DNA from: Ampullaceana balthica
Taxonomy: Eukaryota > Mollusca > Gastropoda > Lymnaeidae
DNA length: 64,000 bases
Assembly: GCA_944989445.1 (NCBI GenBank)
Contig: CALYLW010000314.1
Coordinates: 541,624-605,623 of the forward strand
Reading direction: 5' to 3'
The position numbers were made by a program, and so were the translations under genes. Shown in pieces: positions 22,060-34,917 of this stretch (the stretch's first letter is position 1; every line of letters begins with the position of its first letter). The notes under the pieces were generated by a model that ran no database searches, had not been told where the DNA came from, and saw only the letters and a list, made by a program, of their open reading frames with translations.

Positions 22060-23570
22060 GATCTTCCTCATGGCTCAATCTTTCATGTATCAATGTTTTC
22101 AGCCATGGCATGCTCAATAGCCAAAATAGCAATAAATTAGACAATTTTAGTGTATTCGTAATTGATCGCCATTAATTTTTCATTAAAATAATTTTAGAGA
22201 AGCATTTTTAACACCTTGCATTACACAAGACAGTTGTAAGCAATTTTCGAAATAAAATATTTTATTTTGGGCATGGTAACTTCGATCAACTTCAATAAAC
22301 CACCTAGTCTTGAATTCATTCATTTTTTTCTATTCATGGGGTTAAAATATTCCTTGCCTGGCTATGTTATGTGGGATATTTTGAATACTCTAATTTGAAG
22401 ACAAAATTTCAAATTCCAGTAGATTAGCTGGTGTACGAAAATCATGTCTGTTTTCTGAATTCTATTTAACTGCCAAAGCTTACACGAATTTATAAATTAA
22501 TCCCATGTTATGAAAAAAACAAATTTCTTCTTAACTATTATTCTGCATAGAGTATTTGATTCGATCACCAAAAATGTGATCTTTTGTTCTTTGATTGGAA
22601 GGTTCGATTAAAATGATGAGGTCTCCACATAAAATTGTGTCAAATGTCAAAGCATCCCTTAAGTATTCCATTCCATTAGTTTCTCTGTGAGCTGCCACTG
22701 CTAAGAAATTTGTTTGTTGAGCACTATACGTTTGTAAAGAATTTAGGGTTTTTAAAAAAAATATAACTTTGAAAATAAAAAGATTTCATTGCGACTAGTA
22801 AAGTTCCTGCGTCTGTTCGTGCGGATTGAGCTTTTTGTCTGCATCCTTCAGTTCTATAGCCTACAAAGTAACCTCAAAATGGCTCCTTGGTATATTCACT
22901 ATTTTGTATCCTGAACTCTGAATGCCTTGCTTGTAGAAGCAATCAGGTATTTCCAACAGTGTATGGACTTGGAAAAGAGTGCGTAACATCGCCGTGGTGT
23001 ACTAAAATAGTTGGAGAATTCGTTTCAGTTGGAGTATCATGTTAACAAATTAGGTTTAACTGTTTGAACGAGTTTGACATGAGATTTTATGTTTTTGCGC
23101 CTTTGTTGAACTCTTGTATACTTTCCAGCCCTTAAGAAGTATTAACACACGTTGGGCCTGTGCAGTCCATTATTTTAAGATCATCATTTACACAAAATCA
23201 TTTCAGAAATATCGTAAGCAGATTCACTCATGCTTGAATGAAATCTTTGAAAGATTCTACAGCGTCTACTTTTTTTATTTTCAATCTTTACATATCACAT
23301 AAGTGGACTTGTTTGATCCTTAGGTCAAATATATGAACAGCTATCAAATACAATGGAACAATATTTGGTATCTTGTTATTAAAGAAAGATGATTTTTCGT
23401 GAATTGTATCTCCTAAAATTGCTATGAGCTCAGTTTGAATTTGAGATGACAAGTTTTGTTACCCCTTTTCCAACTATGATCTCGGAGTGCTCGAACATAC
23501 TTTGCAAGCTAATGCATTAGTTCCAGAATATTGCCTTTATTTGCAACAGTATTGCCCTCTCTGTAAACCT
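22060..23570 (-). pseudogene. DUF4371/ZMYM1-like hAT transposase, heavily decayed
   Basis: On the minus strand, near 23535, the frame reads GNILELMHLACK and then SQIQTELIAILGDTI. These match the DUF4371 pattern GNFLxLxxLLAK and PxIQNELIxIxGxxV of ZMYM1-like hAT proteins. Near 22110 it reads IAILAIEHAMAENID, the expected tail after the hAT dimerisation motif (LNGLAILSIEHE). Between them I can only follow broken pieces. Many stops and shifts mean it is inactive. It belongs to the hAT whose ends are at 21877 and 26682. Confidence 0.7.
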
Positions 23571-24017
23571 AAAAAAGTCACTTTCAATTTCGGCAGGATT
23601 TAATAATTTCACATTTTCTAACAAGAACTTCTTGCCACTTTGTTTTCTCTTTTTCAAAAACTAATTGTCGGTCTTTATTAATAGTGTATTCTTTTTTATA
23701 CAATTTCTGATTCCTTTCATTTGCAAAAAAAACTTTGGTAATGCTGAGTACTTATTGAGTACTTATCTTGGATTTTCTTATATTTTATTAAAATTTATTA
23801 TTCATGTTTTAACAATTAGCTAATTAACAACGTGGAATTTGCCCCCCCCCCAAATTTTGTATTTATTTGTCCCAAGTTTTAATTCCACTAGATAAGCAAT
23901 TGTTTCCATTATTTTTGTTTATGCCACAAAACAAAAGACATTAAAATTAAAATAAGCCAGATAAATACGCCAACAATTTTTTCCAGTACTTCACTTACGT
24001 TAAAATCGAACTTGAAT

Positions 24018-26118
24018 CAATTATATATACCAGCACATTATTGTCATACTGTCAGCCCCTATGTTTTCACTTATATATACCAGCACATTATTGTCATACT
24101 GTCAGCCCCTATGTTTTCACTTATATATACCAGCACATTATTGTCATACTGTCAGCCCCTATGTTTTCACTTATATATACCAGCACGTTATTGTCATACT
24201 GTCAGCCCCTATGTTTTCACTTATATATACCAGCACATTATTGTCATACTGTCAGCCCCTATGTTTTCACTTATATATACCAGCACGTTATTGTCATACT
24301 GTCAGCCCCTATGTTTTCACTTATATATACCAGCACATTATTGTCATACTGTCAGCCCCTATGTTTTCACTTATATATACCAGCACGTTATTGTCATACT
24401 GTCAGCCCCTATGTTTTCACTTATATATACCAGCACATTATTGTCATACTGTCAGCCCCTATGTTTTCACTTATATATACCAGCACGTTATTGTCATACT
24501 GTCAGCCCCTATGTTTTCACTTATATATACCAGCACATTATTGTCATACTGTCAGCCCCTATGTTTTCACTTATATATACCAGCACGTTATTGTTATACT
24601 GTCAGCCCCTATGTTTTCACTTATATATACCAGCACATTATTGTCATACTGTCAGCCCCTATGTTTTCACTTATATATACCAGCACGTTATTGTCATACT
24701 GTCAGCCCCTATGTTTTCACTTATATATACCAGCACGTTATTGTCATACTGTCAGCCCCGATGTTTTCACTTATATATACCAGCACATTATTGTCATACT
24801 GTCAGCCCCGATGTTTTCACTTATATATACCAGCACATAATTGTCATACTGTCAGCCCCTATGTTTTCACTTATATATACCAGCACATTATTGTCATACT
24901 GTCAGCCCCGATGTTTTCACTTATATATACCAGCACATTATTGTCATACTGTCAGCCCCGATGTTTTCACTTATATATACCAGCACATTATTGTCATACT
25001 GTCAGCCCCTATGTTTTCACTTATATATACCAGCACGTTATTGTCATACTGTCAGCCCCTATGTTTTCACTTATATATACCAGCACATTATTGTTATACT
25101 GTCAGCCCCTATGTTTTCACTTATATATACCAGCACGTTATTGTCATACTGTCAGCCCCTATGTTTTCACTTTTATATACCAGCACGTTATTGTCATACT
25201 GTCAGCCCCTATGTTTTCACTTATATATACCAGCACGTTATTGTCATACTGTCAGCCCCTATGTTTTCACTTATATATACCAGCACGTTATTGTCATACT
25301 GTCAGCCCCTATGTTTTCACTTATATATACCAGCACGTTATTGTCATACTGTCAGCCCCTATGTTTTCACTTATATATACCAGCACATTATTGTCATACT
25401 GTCAGCCCCTATGTTTTCACTTATATATACCAGCACGTTATTGTCATACTGTCAGCCCCTATGTTTTCACTTATATATACCAGCACATTATTGTCATACT
25501 GTCAGCCCCTATGTTTTCACTTATATATACCAGCACATTATTGTCATACTGTCAGCCCCTATGTTTTCACTTATATATACCAGCACGTTATTGTCATACT
25601 GTCAGCCCCTATGTTTTCACTTATATATACCAGCACATTATTGTCATACTGTCAGCCCCTATGTTTTCACTTATATATACCAGCACATTATTGTTATACT
25701 GTCAGCCCCTATGTTTTCACTTATATATACCAGCACATTATTGTCATACTGTCAGCCCCTATGTTTTCACTTATATATACCAGCACATTATTGTCATACT
25801 GTCAGCCCCTATGTTTTCACTTATATATACCAGCACATTATTGTCATACTGTCAGCCCCTATGTTTTCAATTATATATACCAGCACATTATTGTCATACT
25901 GTCAGCCCCTATGTTTTCACTTATATATACCAGCACATTATTGTCATACTGTCAGCCCCTATGTTTTCACTTATATATACCAGCACATTATTGTCATACT
26001 GTCAGCCCCTATGTTTTCAATTATATATACCAGCACATTATTGTCATACTGTCAGCCCCTATGTTTTCACTTATATATACCAGCACATTATTGTCATACT
26101 GTCAGCCCCTTTTTTTTC
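24018..26118. repeat. 50-bp satellite-like array, 42 copies
   Basis: The unit has length exactly 50 and contains TTATATATACCAGCACATTA and GTCATACTGTCAGCCCC. Copies differ mainly at one A/G site (CACATTA/CACGTTA), which alternates strictly for copies 3-14, giving a 100-bp dimer pattern there. Further private variants are CCCCG for CCCCT and TTGTTAT for TTGTCAT. No plus frame has a stop in the 150-nt cycle, which creates phantom frames of over 700 codons. It lies inside the hAT at 21877-26682. Confidence 0.98.
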
Positions 26119-26690
26119 CAGCTCACTAACATTAGTATCAGAAAACTTTAGATTTATAATGGAGTTTGAAGTTTTGTCATTAAAAGCGCTCTCGTATTTT
26201 AATATAGTTCTTCATTTCGTTAATTTTTATTATCTTGGCTTTTCTTTTCTTTTATTACAATATATTTTCACGTTTTAACAATTAACTAATTAACAACGAT
26301 TATCTCCCCCCCCCCATTTTTACGACAGGGCGGCTGTCAAATTTTAAGAATCAATGGATTTATCACCACATCAGTGTCACATTCTAATACTAATTTAGCC
26401 TCTGGTTTTTTCTTATTACAGTAGTATTAGTATCAGAAGAATTTATATTCAATAAGGAGTTTGAAGTTTTGGCAGTTAAAACGTTCACGTGCTTTTGGAT
26501 AGTTCCTTTATTTCTTTTATTAATTTCTTATTTGGCTTTTCTTTAATTTCGATTTTTTAAAAAAGCTCTTTCTTTTAGAATTTTCATTTTAAGAAACTAA
26601 TTAACGACTAGGAATTTGCGCCCCTGGCAAAGTGCCGCCCGGGGCATTTGCCCCCCCCCCTGCCCCCCTCGCTACGCCACTGCACAAACC

Positions 26691-27274
26691 TCCACCCCAA
26701 CAAAAAAAATTAATTAAATTAAAAAAAAGAAGAATATTGGCATAGAATGAAATACTTTATGCCATTATCAAAACTCTTTCCTTGTGCACCCCCCCCCCAA
26801 ACCTTACAATGGACTTCCGGTAAGCTGGCACCCCTTTCGTACTGTACAATTCTAAAGGGCCTGGCTGCTACATTCAGTGGTTTTGTTGCTTCTTTCCAAA
26901 CCATTGTTTGGTGAGGTCGTGCACTGGTATCGCCTTCACTATGGCACTAGTCTTCGACCTGTGCTCAAAATTCTACAAGCAGCTACCGGTGGAGTGGTTG
27001 AATAAAGCCTGGTGGAAGGTCGGAACAACTCGGACACACGTAGCCACGAGCGGAGACCAAAGGGCTGGAGGCGACAACCCTGAGTGTAGGGGAGGGGTCG
27101 GTTTGGCCTCGGGGGAGGGGGGCTTGACATCGTCAGTCCGCATTACTCACCGTGTCTCGTGAATGTACATTCTCTTTTGGGTCGAGCCGTTAAGCTCTTA
27201 GGACCCTGTTCATTTTATCGCATGCGACTCACCGTGTCTTGACCATTTGTCTATTGTGTTGACATGTGTTAATG
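26691..27274. other. Unassigned stretch between two hAT elements
   Basis: A-rich sequence, then a more balanced segment. A frame at 26908-27162 is open for 84 codons but shows no similarity I recognise. The last 20 bp (GTGTTGACATGTGTTAATG) look like a unit of the 12-bp array that resumes at 29806. Confidence 0.4.
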
Positions 27275-29791
27275 CAAGGGTTCCTAACCAGTGGTGCATT
27301 TGGGGGTGCATGAGCAGGCTCCAGGGGGTGCATGAACCATTCAAAGGAAAAAAAAAGAAAAAGAGGAAGACAAAAAAGAAGGAAAAAAAGAATGAAAAAC
27401 TGATAACTGATAAATGTAAACCATAAGCTAGGCATGCCGCGTTAAAAGGCGCCCATATACAACCCCCCCCTCCCCCCCGATACTCGTTCGCGCATCCTTC
27501 TGCGCTTGTCGAAAATTGACGGAAAAACTTTTTCGCAAAATGAACGGTTCGCTCTACATGTTCCTCGGAATTTCGTGTTTTAAGTCACAGTTTTCTAAAA
27601 ATAATTTAATTTTGTCATCAAATACGTCAGATATATGTCTTCCCGTGACCCTCTAACTGTTTTGAGAGGATGTAAACATTGGGATTTTTTCCCCCTTCAC
27701 TTTTATTGCTCGGTACGCTGCAAAGGTCTTAAAAACGTTAATTATAAGCCATTATTCGTCATTGAAATCTAAAATCTTGAGTTTAGCATCCAATTCCGGG
27801 CATTAAAAACATCAACTTCGTCAGTTAAAAATTTGCCTGTAACTGGTACGACTTTCCGATTGTCATCACCCCCTCAAAATCGTTATAAATAATATTTAAA
27901 AAAAGAGAGAGAAAGATGGAACACAAACGCCTCAGTGCTTCCTCTGTGGAAAAATCCTGTGCAATGACAACATGAAGCCTGCTAGACTCCGAGAGCACTT
28001 GGAGAAAGTCCATCCATCCAATTCTAAGGACAGTATTGAGGTCTTCAAGCAGAAGAGAGCTCGCTTCTTGACCTCAGGTACCTTGCCCAAGCTTGGATTT
28101 TCTTTGTCACAGAAACCTGCACTGGTGGCATCATTCAAGGTTGTATATATTATTGCAAAGAACAAGAAGCCCCACACCATTGGAGAACTTTTGTGAAGCC
28201 TTGTGCTCTGGAGATGGTGGAACTGATGTGTGGTCACCAGCAGAGGAAGCAGGTTGAGAAAGTTCCTTTGTCCAATGACACTATTCATTCCAGGATTAGT
28301 GACATGGCTGCAGACATTCTGGATCAAGTCTTGTGCGAGATGAGAAACAGTCCTTTTCCATTTAGCATGCAGCTGGATGAATCCACTGATGTAGCACAAT
28401 GCAGTCAGATTCTTATATTTCTGAGATATGTTCTCAGTGGACTGCTGAAGGAGGAATTTCTCTTTTGTAAGCCACTCCTAGCTACTACCAAAACTGCTGA
28501 TGTGCTGCAGCTAGTCAGGGCATTCTTCACTGAAAACCAGTTTGACTGGACTTCAAGAATTTCTTCAATTTCAACAGGTGGTGCTCCCTCCATGCTCTGT
28601 AATAAGTCAGGATTTTCAGCACTGGTAAAGAAAGAAGTTCCAGATATTGTCACTACACACTGTGTCCTTCATCGTCAGGCCCTGTCATGCAAAACTCTAC
28701 CTCCAACATTAAAGTCAGTTCTTTCTACTGCAGTCCAAGTTGTAAATTTTATCCGCTCACATGCCTTGAACCACTGCCTCTTCAAGTTGTTCTGTCAGCA
28801 GGTGGTCTCTGAGCATGAAGTTCTGCTGTACCACACTGAGGTGCGCTGGTTGTCCAAGGGATGGATATTTTCTCGGTTAGTAGAACTGAGAGTGGAGCTT
28901 GCCATTTTATGCAAGAAAAAGAGAGTGACCTTGCTGACAAGTTTGACTGTCCAAATTTCATTCATTACTTGGCATACCTTGCTGACATCTTCAACATCTT
29001 GAATGAGTTGAACACATCTCTCCAAGGACCTGCTGTGACTGTAATGGATGCTACTGAGAGAATGCAAGCCTTCCTTAAAAAAGTGCCACTATTCCAACGA
29101 CGACTAGAAAAGTCCAACTTGGCCAACTTTTCACTCTTGGATGAAGTTGTAATATCTGGTTCAGAAGGAAGCACCGAGGGATCGCTGCCTGACAAAATCA
29201 AAGGGGAAATTTCAGAGCACTTTTCAACATTGCAAAGGTCCTTTGATGGGTATTTCTGTCAAAAAATTGCTTGGAAAGACCTTTGGATTCGCAATCCTTT
29301 CTCTGTGACATGGACAACATTGATGACAGTGACTTTGCTAAAGATGACCTGATTGATTTGAGAACCAGAGAAGTACTGATGAGTGCCTTCAGTTGCAATA
29401 CCTTGAATGACTTTTGGTGCGCCCAGCTAGATTCCTACCCACAACTAGTCAAGAGGGCAGTACTGACTCTCTTTCCATTTGCAACAACCTATCTCTGTGA
29501 AGCAGGATTCTCCACACTTTTGACGATTAAAACCAAGGAAAGGAATAAGTTGAATGCAGAGGATGACATGAGAGTTGCTTTGTCCAAAACAGTCCCCAGA
29601 TTTAAATCACTCATTGATCATAAGAAGCAGCAGATCTCTCACTAAATTCCCTGTCGCCTATTGTCAAAACTGTTGTGTTCCTAAAATAAACATAGTTTAT
29701 TATGCATTTTCTGCAAGTTTCACGAGGGGGTGCATGAACTTTTTTGGGCATCTGAAGGGGTGTATGGACTTCAAAAGGTTAGGAACCACTG
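27275..29791 (+). mobile_element. ZBED5/Buster-type hAT transposon, copy 1
   Basis: It starts CAAGGGTTCCTAACCAGTGG and ends with the complement of CAGTGGTTCCTAACC. It is 2517 bp and is collinear with copies at 31150-33597 and 52927-55429. The 5' region of about 640 bp and the 3' region of about 145 bp flank a broken transposase. No clean 8-bp duplication is visible; both flanks are array-like GTTAATG sequence, so array turnover may have erased it. Confidence 0.85.
27916..29645 (+). pseudogene. ZBED5/Buster-like hAT transposase, four frames, copy 1
   Basis: The start ATG (27916) is one base out of frame with the BED finger that follows (CFLC-GKIL, then HLEKVH). Frame one ends at 28196 after KKPHTIG. 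The second (28193-29002) has LDESTDVAQCSQILIFLRYV, the first catalytic Asp region, then GAPSML, THCVLHRQAL and VRWLSKG. A shift near 28910 leads to the third (28861-29352, LAYLADIFNILNELN). Another near 29300 leads to the last (29271-29645), with the dimerisation segment FPFATTYLCEAGFSTLLTIK and the end DHKKQQISH. The order and motifs match ZBED5/FAM200/Buster transposases of about 600 residues. Frameshifts make it inactive. Confidence 0.88.
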
Positions 29792-29805
29792 TACAGTTAA
29801 TGTGT

Positions 29806-30405
29806 GCTGACGTATGTGTTAATGTATGTGGTGACGTATGTGTTAATGTATGTGTTGACGTATGTGTTAATGTATGTGTTGACGTATGTGTTGACGTATG
29901 TGTTGACGTATGTGTTGACGTATGTGTTTAATGTATGTGTTGACGTATGTGTTAATGTATGTGTTGACGTATGTGTTAATCTATGTGTTGACGTATGTGT
30001 TAATGTATGTGTTGACGTATGTGTTAACGTATGTGTTAATTTATGTGTTAATGTATGTGTTGACGTATGTGTTGACGTATGTGTTGACGTATGTGTTTAA
30101 TGTATGTGTTGACGTATGTGTTAATGTATGTGTTGACGTATGTGTTAATGTATGTGTTGTGTTATGTATGTGTTGACGTATGTGTTATGTGTATGTGTTG
30201 ACGTATGTGTTATGTGTATGTGTTGACGTATGTGTTAATGTATGTGCTGACCTATGTGTTAATGTGTGTGTTGACGTATGTGTTAATGTGTGCTGACATA
30301 TATGTTAATGTTTGCTGACATATGTGTTAATGTGTGCTGACCTATGTGTTAATGTGTGTGTTGACGTATGTGTTAATGTGTGCTGACGTATGTGTTAATG
30401 TGTGC
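29806..30405. repeat. 12-bp minisatellite (ATGTGTTGACGT/ATGTGTTAATGT)
   Basis: About 50 units alternating two 12-bp forms, with some 13-bp units and a diverged end where GTGCTGACATAT words replace them. It directly follows the hAT copy at 27275-29791. Valine-rich frames (CVDVCVNV) are artefacts of the array. Confidence 0.95.
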
Positions 30406-31149
30406 TGTGTCCAGGAAGGATATGCGGTGCAAAGTTTGAACGGGGCTGGAGTTTGTTTGAAATGACCTCAGAGTGAGATGTGTATTTACCGTAGCCGCCA
30501 AATGTTTAACACATCTATAATTAAGGAATATCTTCCCACAAAAAAAACAACTTCCCTCTAGAGTTGCCAGTGGTGACCTATTTGTGGTGTGTGATTAGGT
30601 TCAGTGTAGCTATGGCTGTAGTTGTAAGTGTTATCACGAATTTCGAGAAACTGAATGACGTAATGGGGCTCCACAAGCAATGAAACTATCTATTATAGAC
30701 AATCTTGTGTTCTGAAATCTAATAGACAATCTTGTGTTCTGAAATCTTGTAGATAATATTGTGTTCTGAAATCTTATATGACAATCTTGTCTTCTGAAAT
30801 CTTATAGACAATGTTCTGTTCTGATATCTTATACGAAAATGATGTGTTCTGAAATCTTATATAAAATCGTGTTTCGTTCCTTAAAAACCGATCAATGCAT
30901 TAATTTGAGACGTAAATGAAAAGTCTAAAGAATATGCCATACGTGTCTGTAGCAACGGTTGCTAAACTGTACTCCATTCGGATTCTTTATGCCCTTCTGT
31001 AGTGCACCTCTGCCCTTTCTTGGAAACCCATTCATAGAATTCACTTGCAAGACAGAGATCAAAATTTCAAAACCCAATAATAATATAATTTTTTAAAAAA
31101 TTTAAAAAATTCAAATATCAGAGTGATTTAAACTATGCTGAACATAAAG
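30406..31149. other. Unassigned stretch with a 25-bp repeat
   Basis: Unique sequence, except for about six imperfect copies of a 25-bp unit with ACAATCTTGTGTTCTGAAAT at 30695-30870. No gene recognised. Confidence 0.6.
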
Positions 31150-33597
31150 CAGTGGTTCCTAACCTTTTGGGGTCCATGCACCCCTTTAGATGCCAAAAAA
31201 AAGTTCATGCACCCCCTCGTGAAACTTGCTGAAAATGCATAATAAACTATGTTTATTTTAGGAACATAACAGTTTTGACAATAGGCAACAGGGAATTAGT
31301 CAGAGATCTGCTGCTTCTTATGATCAATCAGCGATTTAAATCTGGGGACTGTTTTGGACAAAGCAACTCTCATGTCATCCTCTGCATTCAACTTATTACT
31401 TTCCTTGGTTTTAATCGTCAAAGGTGTGGAGAATCCTGTTTCACAGAGATAGGTTGTGGCAAATGGAAGGAGAGTCAGTACTGCCCTCGTGGCTAGTTGT
31501 GGGTAGGAATCTAGTTGGGTGCACCAAAATTCAATCAAGGTATTGCAACTGAAGGCACTCCTCAGTACTTCTCTGGTTCTCAAATCAATCAGGTCATCTT
31601 TAGCAAGGTCACTGTCATCAATGTTGTCCAAGTCACAGGGAAAGGGATTGCGAATCCAAAGGTCTTTCCTAGCAATTTCTTGACAGAAATACCCATCAAA
31701 GGACCTTTGCAATGTTGAAAGATGCTCTGAAATTTCCCCTTTCATGTTGTCGGGCAGTGATCCAGCAGTGCTTCCTTCTGCAGAAGATATTACAACTTCA
31801 TCCAAGAGTAGAAAGTTGGCCAAGTTGGACTTTTCTAGTCGTCGCTGGAATAGTGGCATTTTGTTAAGGAAGGCTTGCAATCTCTCGGTAGCATCCATTA
31901 CAGTCACAGCAGGTCTTTGAAGAGATGGGTTTAACTCATTCAAGATGGAGAAGATGTCAGCCAGGTATGCCAAGTAATGAATGAAATTTGGACAGTCAAA
32001 CTTGTCAGCAAGGTCACTCTCTTTTTCTCGCAAGAAAATTGCAAGCTCCACTCTCAGTTCTACTAACCGAGAAAGTATCCGTCAACTGGACAACCAGCAA
32101 ACCTCAGTGTGGTAGAGCAGAACTTCATTCTCAGAGCCCACCTCCTGACAGAACAACTTGAATAGGCAGTTGTTAAAGGCATGTGAGCGGATAAAATTTA
32201 CAACTTGGACTACAGTAGACAGAACTGACTTCAAGGTTGGAGGTAGATTTTTGGATGCCAGGGCCTGACGATGAATGATAAAGTGTGTAGTAACAATATC
32301 TGGAATTTCGTTCTTTACCAGTGCTGAAAATCCCGACTTATTACCGAGCATGGAGGGAGCACCACCTGTACAAATTGAATAAATTCTTGAAGTCCAGTCA
32401 AAATGGTTTTCTGTGAAGAATGCCCTGACTAGCTACAGCACATCAGCAGCTTTGGTAGTAGCTAGGAGTGGCTTACAAAAGAGAAATTCCTCCTTCAGCA
32501 ATCCACTGTGAACATATCTCACAAATACAAGAATCTAACTGCACTGTGCTACATCAGTGGATTCATCCAGCTGCTTGCTAAATGGAAAGGGACTGCTTCT
32601 AATCTTGCACAAGACTTGATCAAGAAAGTCTGCAGCCATGTCACTAATCCTGGAATGAATAGTGTCATTGGACAAAGGAACTTTCTCAACCTGCTTCCTC
32701 TGCTGATGACCACACATCAGTTCCACCATCTCCAGAGCACAAGGCTTCACCAAAGTTTCTCCAATGGTGTGGGGCTTCTTGTTCTTTGCAATAAGATATG
32801 CAACCTTGAATGATGCCTCCAGTGCAGGTTTATGTGACAAAGAAATTATTGGGCAAGGTACCTGAGGTCAATAAGCGAGCTCTCTTCTGCTTGAAGACCT
32901 CGACACTGTCCTTGGAATTGGATGGATGGACTTTCTCCAAGTGCTCTCGGAGTCTAACAGGCTTTATGTTGTCATTGCACAGGATTTTTCCACTGAAGAA
33001 GTACTGAGGCTTTTGTGTTCCATCTCCCTCTCTCTTTTTTATATTTATTTACTATTTTGAAGGGGTGATGACAATCGGAAAGTCGTACCAGTCACAGGAA
33101 AATTTTTAACTGACGAAGTTGATGTTTTTTATGATCGTAATTGGATGCTCAACTCAAGATTTTAGGTTTCAATGACGAATATTGGCTAACAATTAATGTT
33201 TTTAAGACCTTTGCCGCGTAACGAGCAATAAAAGTGAAGGGGAAAAAATCCCAACGTTTACATCCGCTCAAAACAGTTAGAGGGTCACCGGAACCCTATA
33301 TCTGACGTATTTGATGACAAAATTAAATTATTTTTAGAAAGCTGTGACGTAAAACACGAAATTCCGAGGAACTTGCGCGAACGAGTATCAAAAGGGTTGT
33401 ATATGGGCTCCCATTGACGCGGCATGCCTTGCTTATGGTTTACATTTTCAGATTATCAGTTTTTCCTTATTTTATTTTCCTTCTTCTTTTTCTATTCTTC
33501 CTCTTTTTCTTTTTTTTTATCTGAATCGTTCATGCACCCCCTGGAACCTGCTCATGCACCCCTTGGGGGTGCATGCACCACTGGTTAGGAACCCCTG
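31150..33597 (-). mobile_element. ZBED5/Buster-type hAT transposon, copy 2 (inverted)
   Basis: The ends CAGTGGTTCCTAACCTTTTG and the complement of CAGGGGTTCCTAACCAGTGG are inverted. The perfect 8-bp duplication ACATAAAG lies at 31142-31149 and 33598-33605. It is 2448 bp and is collinear with copy 1 but lies in the opposite orientation, 1.36 kb away. Confidence 0.93.
31296..33021 (-). pseudogene. ZBED5/Buster-like hAT transposase, copy 2, broken
   Basis: On the minus strand the start ATG (33019-33021) is out of frame by one base, and the BED finger cysteines are lost (TAC and AGT codons where copy 3 has TGC and TGT). Readable parts are 32840-32535 (KKPHTIGETLVKPCALEM, then KQLDESTDVAQCS), 32351-32082 (MLGNKSGFSALVKNEIPDIV) and 32051-31296 (LAYLADIFSILNELN to the dimerisation segment and DHKKQQISD). 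At GETLVKP this copy keeps the open frame that copies 1 and 3 lose through a one-base deletion. Confidence 0.87.
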
Positions 33598-34194
33598 ACA
33601 TAAAGGCTTGGTTTTTACTTTTACTTGAAGAATATATGATCAAATTGAATGTTCCATTTAGTTGCATAGAAGCAAATATATGGATCGAATCTGATCGATT
33701 TGCTATTTAATGGTTTGAAATGCTCTAAACGCCATGTCCTTATATTTTACAACTAAACCGCAATGTCTGTTAGCGTCACACTACAAGTGTAACACAACTT
33801 GTGTTGGTGTGTGTGTGTGTGGGAGAGGGGGCGTTTTCCCACTCACCGGAGCATGGAACTATTCGGCTTGACTGGCAGAAACATGTGTCACTCCACTTGA
33901 CACAGATCCATTGCATCTAAATCTAAACCCCACTCTGTGGAAACTGTCTCTCACGTCTCTCACTCTCAGCACACCAGCGCCTTGCGCCAGTAGGAATGCG
34001 GGCCGAATATTCGAGGGCTGCAAGTCTGACCGCAAACTTTCAATGCATGAGATGACGTGGAATTAAGGAGGAATTCTAAAACTATTCCAAGCCATTACAA
34101 CAAACATGTATATGAGGAGTTCTATGGTTAAAATGAGTGATTCTAAAGACATACATACAATGTCTCAAGCCGGGTCTTGCTTTATGATTTAGAA
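33598..34194. other. Unassigned stretch
   Basis: No gene recognised. A short (GT)n lies at about 33803-33821 and the rest appears unique. Confidence 0.4.
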
Positions 34195-34520
34195 CACGGG
34201 TCGGCAACTTTTTCCTACTGTGTGCCAACTTAAGGTTTCAAATTATTCAGAGTACCAACATCACACATCATTTTTATACAAGTCGAGGTCAATATTCTTA
34301 TTTTACCATATATTTTATGTTTATATTTTAATTAATTAATATATATTGATACTCAATAATATGTAAAGTTGTAAACAACATTAAAAGAAATGAGCGAGGA
34401 AACACCACTAATCGATTTATGATCAACTTTATACAGGAAACGTGAAGAGTCTTTTGCGTGCCATTTGAAATTGCTTGGCGTGCCAAGTATGGCACGCGTG
34501 CCATAGGTTGCCGACCCCTG
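34195..34520. mobile_element. Non-autonomous hAT, 326 bp
   Basis: The ends CACGGGTCGGCAACTTTTTC and the complement of CAGGGGTCGGCAACC are inverted. Flanks ATTTAGAA and ATTTATTA agree at 6 of 8 positions and have the central TA. A second inner inversion (GTGCCAA near 34220 and TTGGCGTGCCAAG near 34470) is also present. No coding capacity. Confidence 0.75.
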
Positions 34521-34917
34521 ATTTATTAGATGTTAAAAACGACATTTATTTGTACCAGATGGGAGATAAGTCTACATCTATTGCATAAAGCTACACTCTC
34601 TTGCCTTGCGTAGATCATTATTTCCCTTTAAAATTAAAAAAAAACAACAAAAAAAACTCTTTCAATGACTTTGACATACTTCGTATATTTACATTTAGAG
34701 CACAGCTGCAATGCACTATTTTATGGTTACAATAATACACAGTGGGATCAAAATTAATTGTTAATTAAAATCAGTGAACAAAACAACAAGCACATTCTAT
34801 AACTGTAACACAAATATAATACACATAATATAATTAATGAAAAACGAAGTCATTCTTCATATTTATATTTCCTTGAATTTACACTTGTAGTAGTTGCCAA
34901 ATTTTCACGCTCCAGTC
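34521..34917. other. Unassigned AT-rich stretch
   Basis: AT-rich sequence with an A-homopolymer-rich tract at 34636-34658; no gene or element recognised. Confidence 0.4.

Larger units (their letters stand above)
21877..26682 (-). mobile_element. DUF4371-type hAT transposon, 4.8 kb, carrying a satellite array
   Basis: The left end CAGCGGCGTAGCGTGGG and the right end (complement of CAGTGGCGTAGCGAGGGGGG) are inverted. The perfect 8-bp duplication CACAAACC lies at 21869-21876 and 26683-26690. A decayed transposase lies on the minus strand at about 22060-23570. The remaining right half is largely a 2.1-kb tandem array (24018-26118), so the element has roughly doubled in length through array growth. 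A second GTTTGAAGTTTTG phrase on each side of 26160-26470 suggests a small internal duplication. Confidence 0.85.

Noticed and set aside
24012..26278. Open frames of 705 and 745 codons with aromatic, membrane-like repeats
   Set aside because: They are the three plus frames of a 50-bp tandem array that lacks stops; the frame meaning changes every unit and the array lies inside a transposon.
29575..30176. Cysteine/valine repeat frames (CVDVCVNV)
   Set aside because: Translation of a 12-bp minisatellite.
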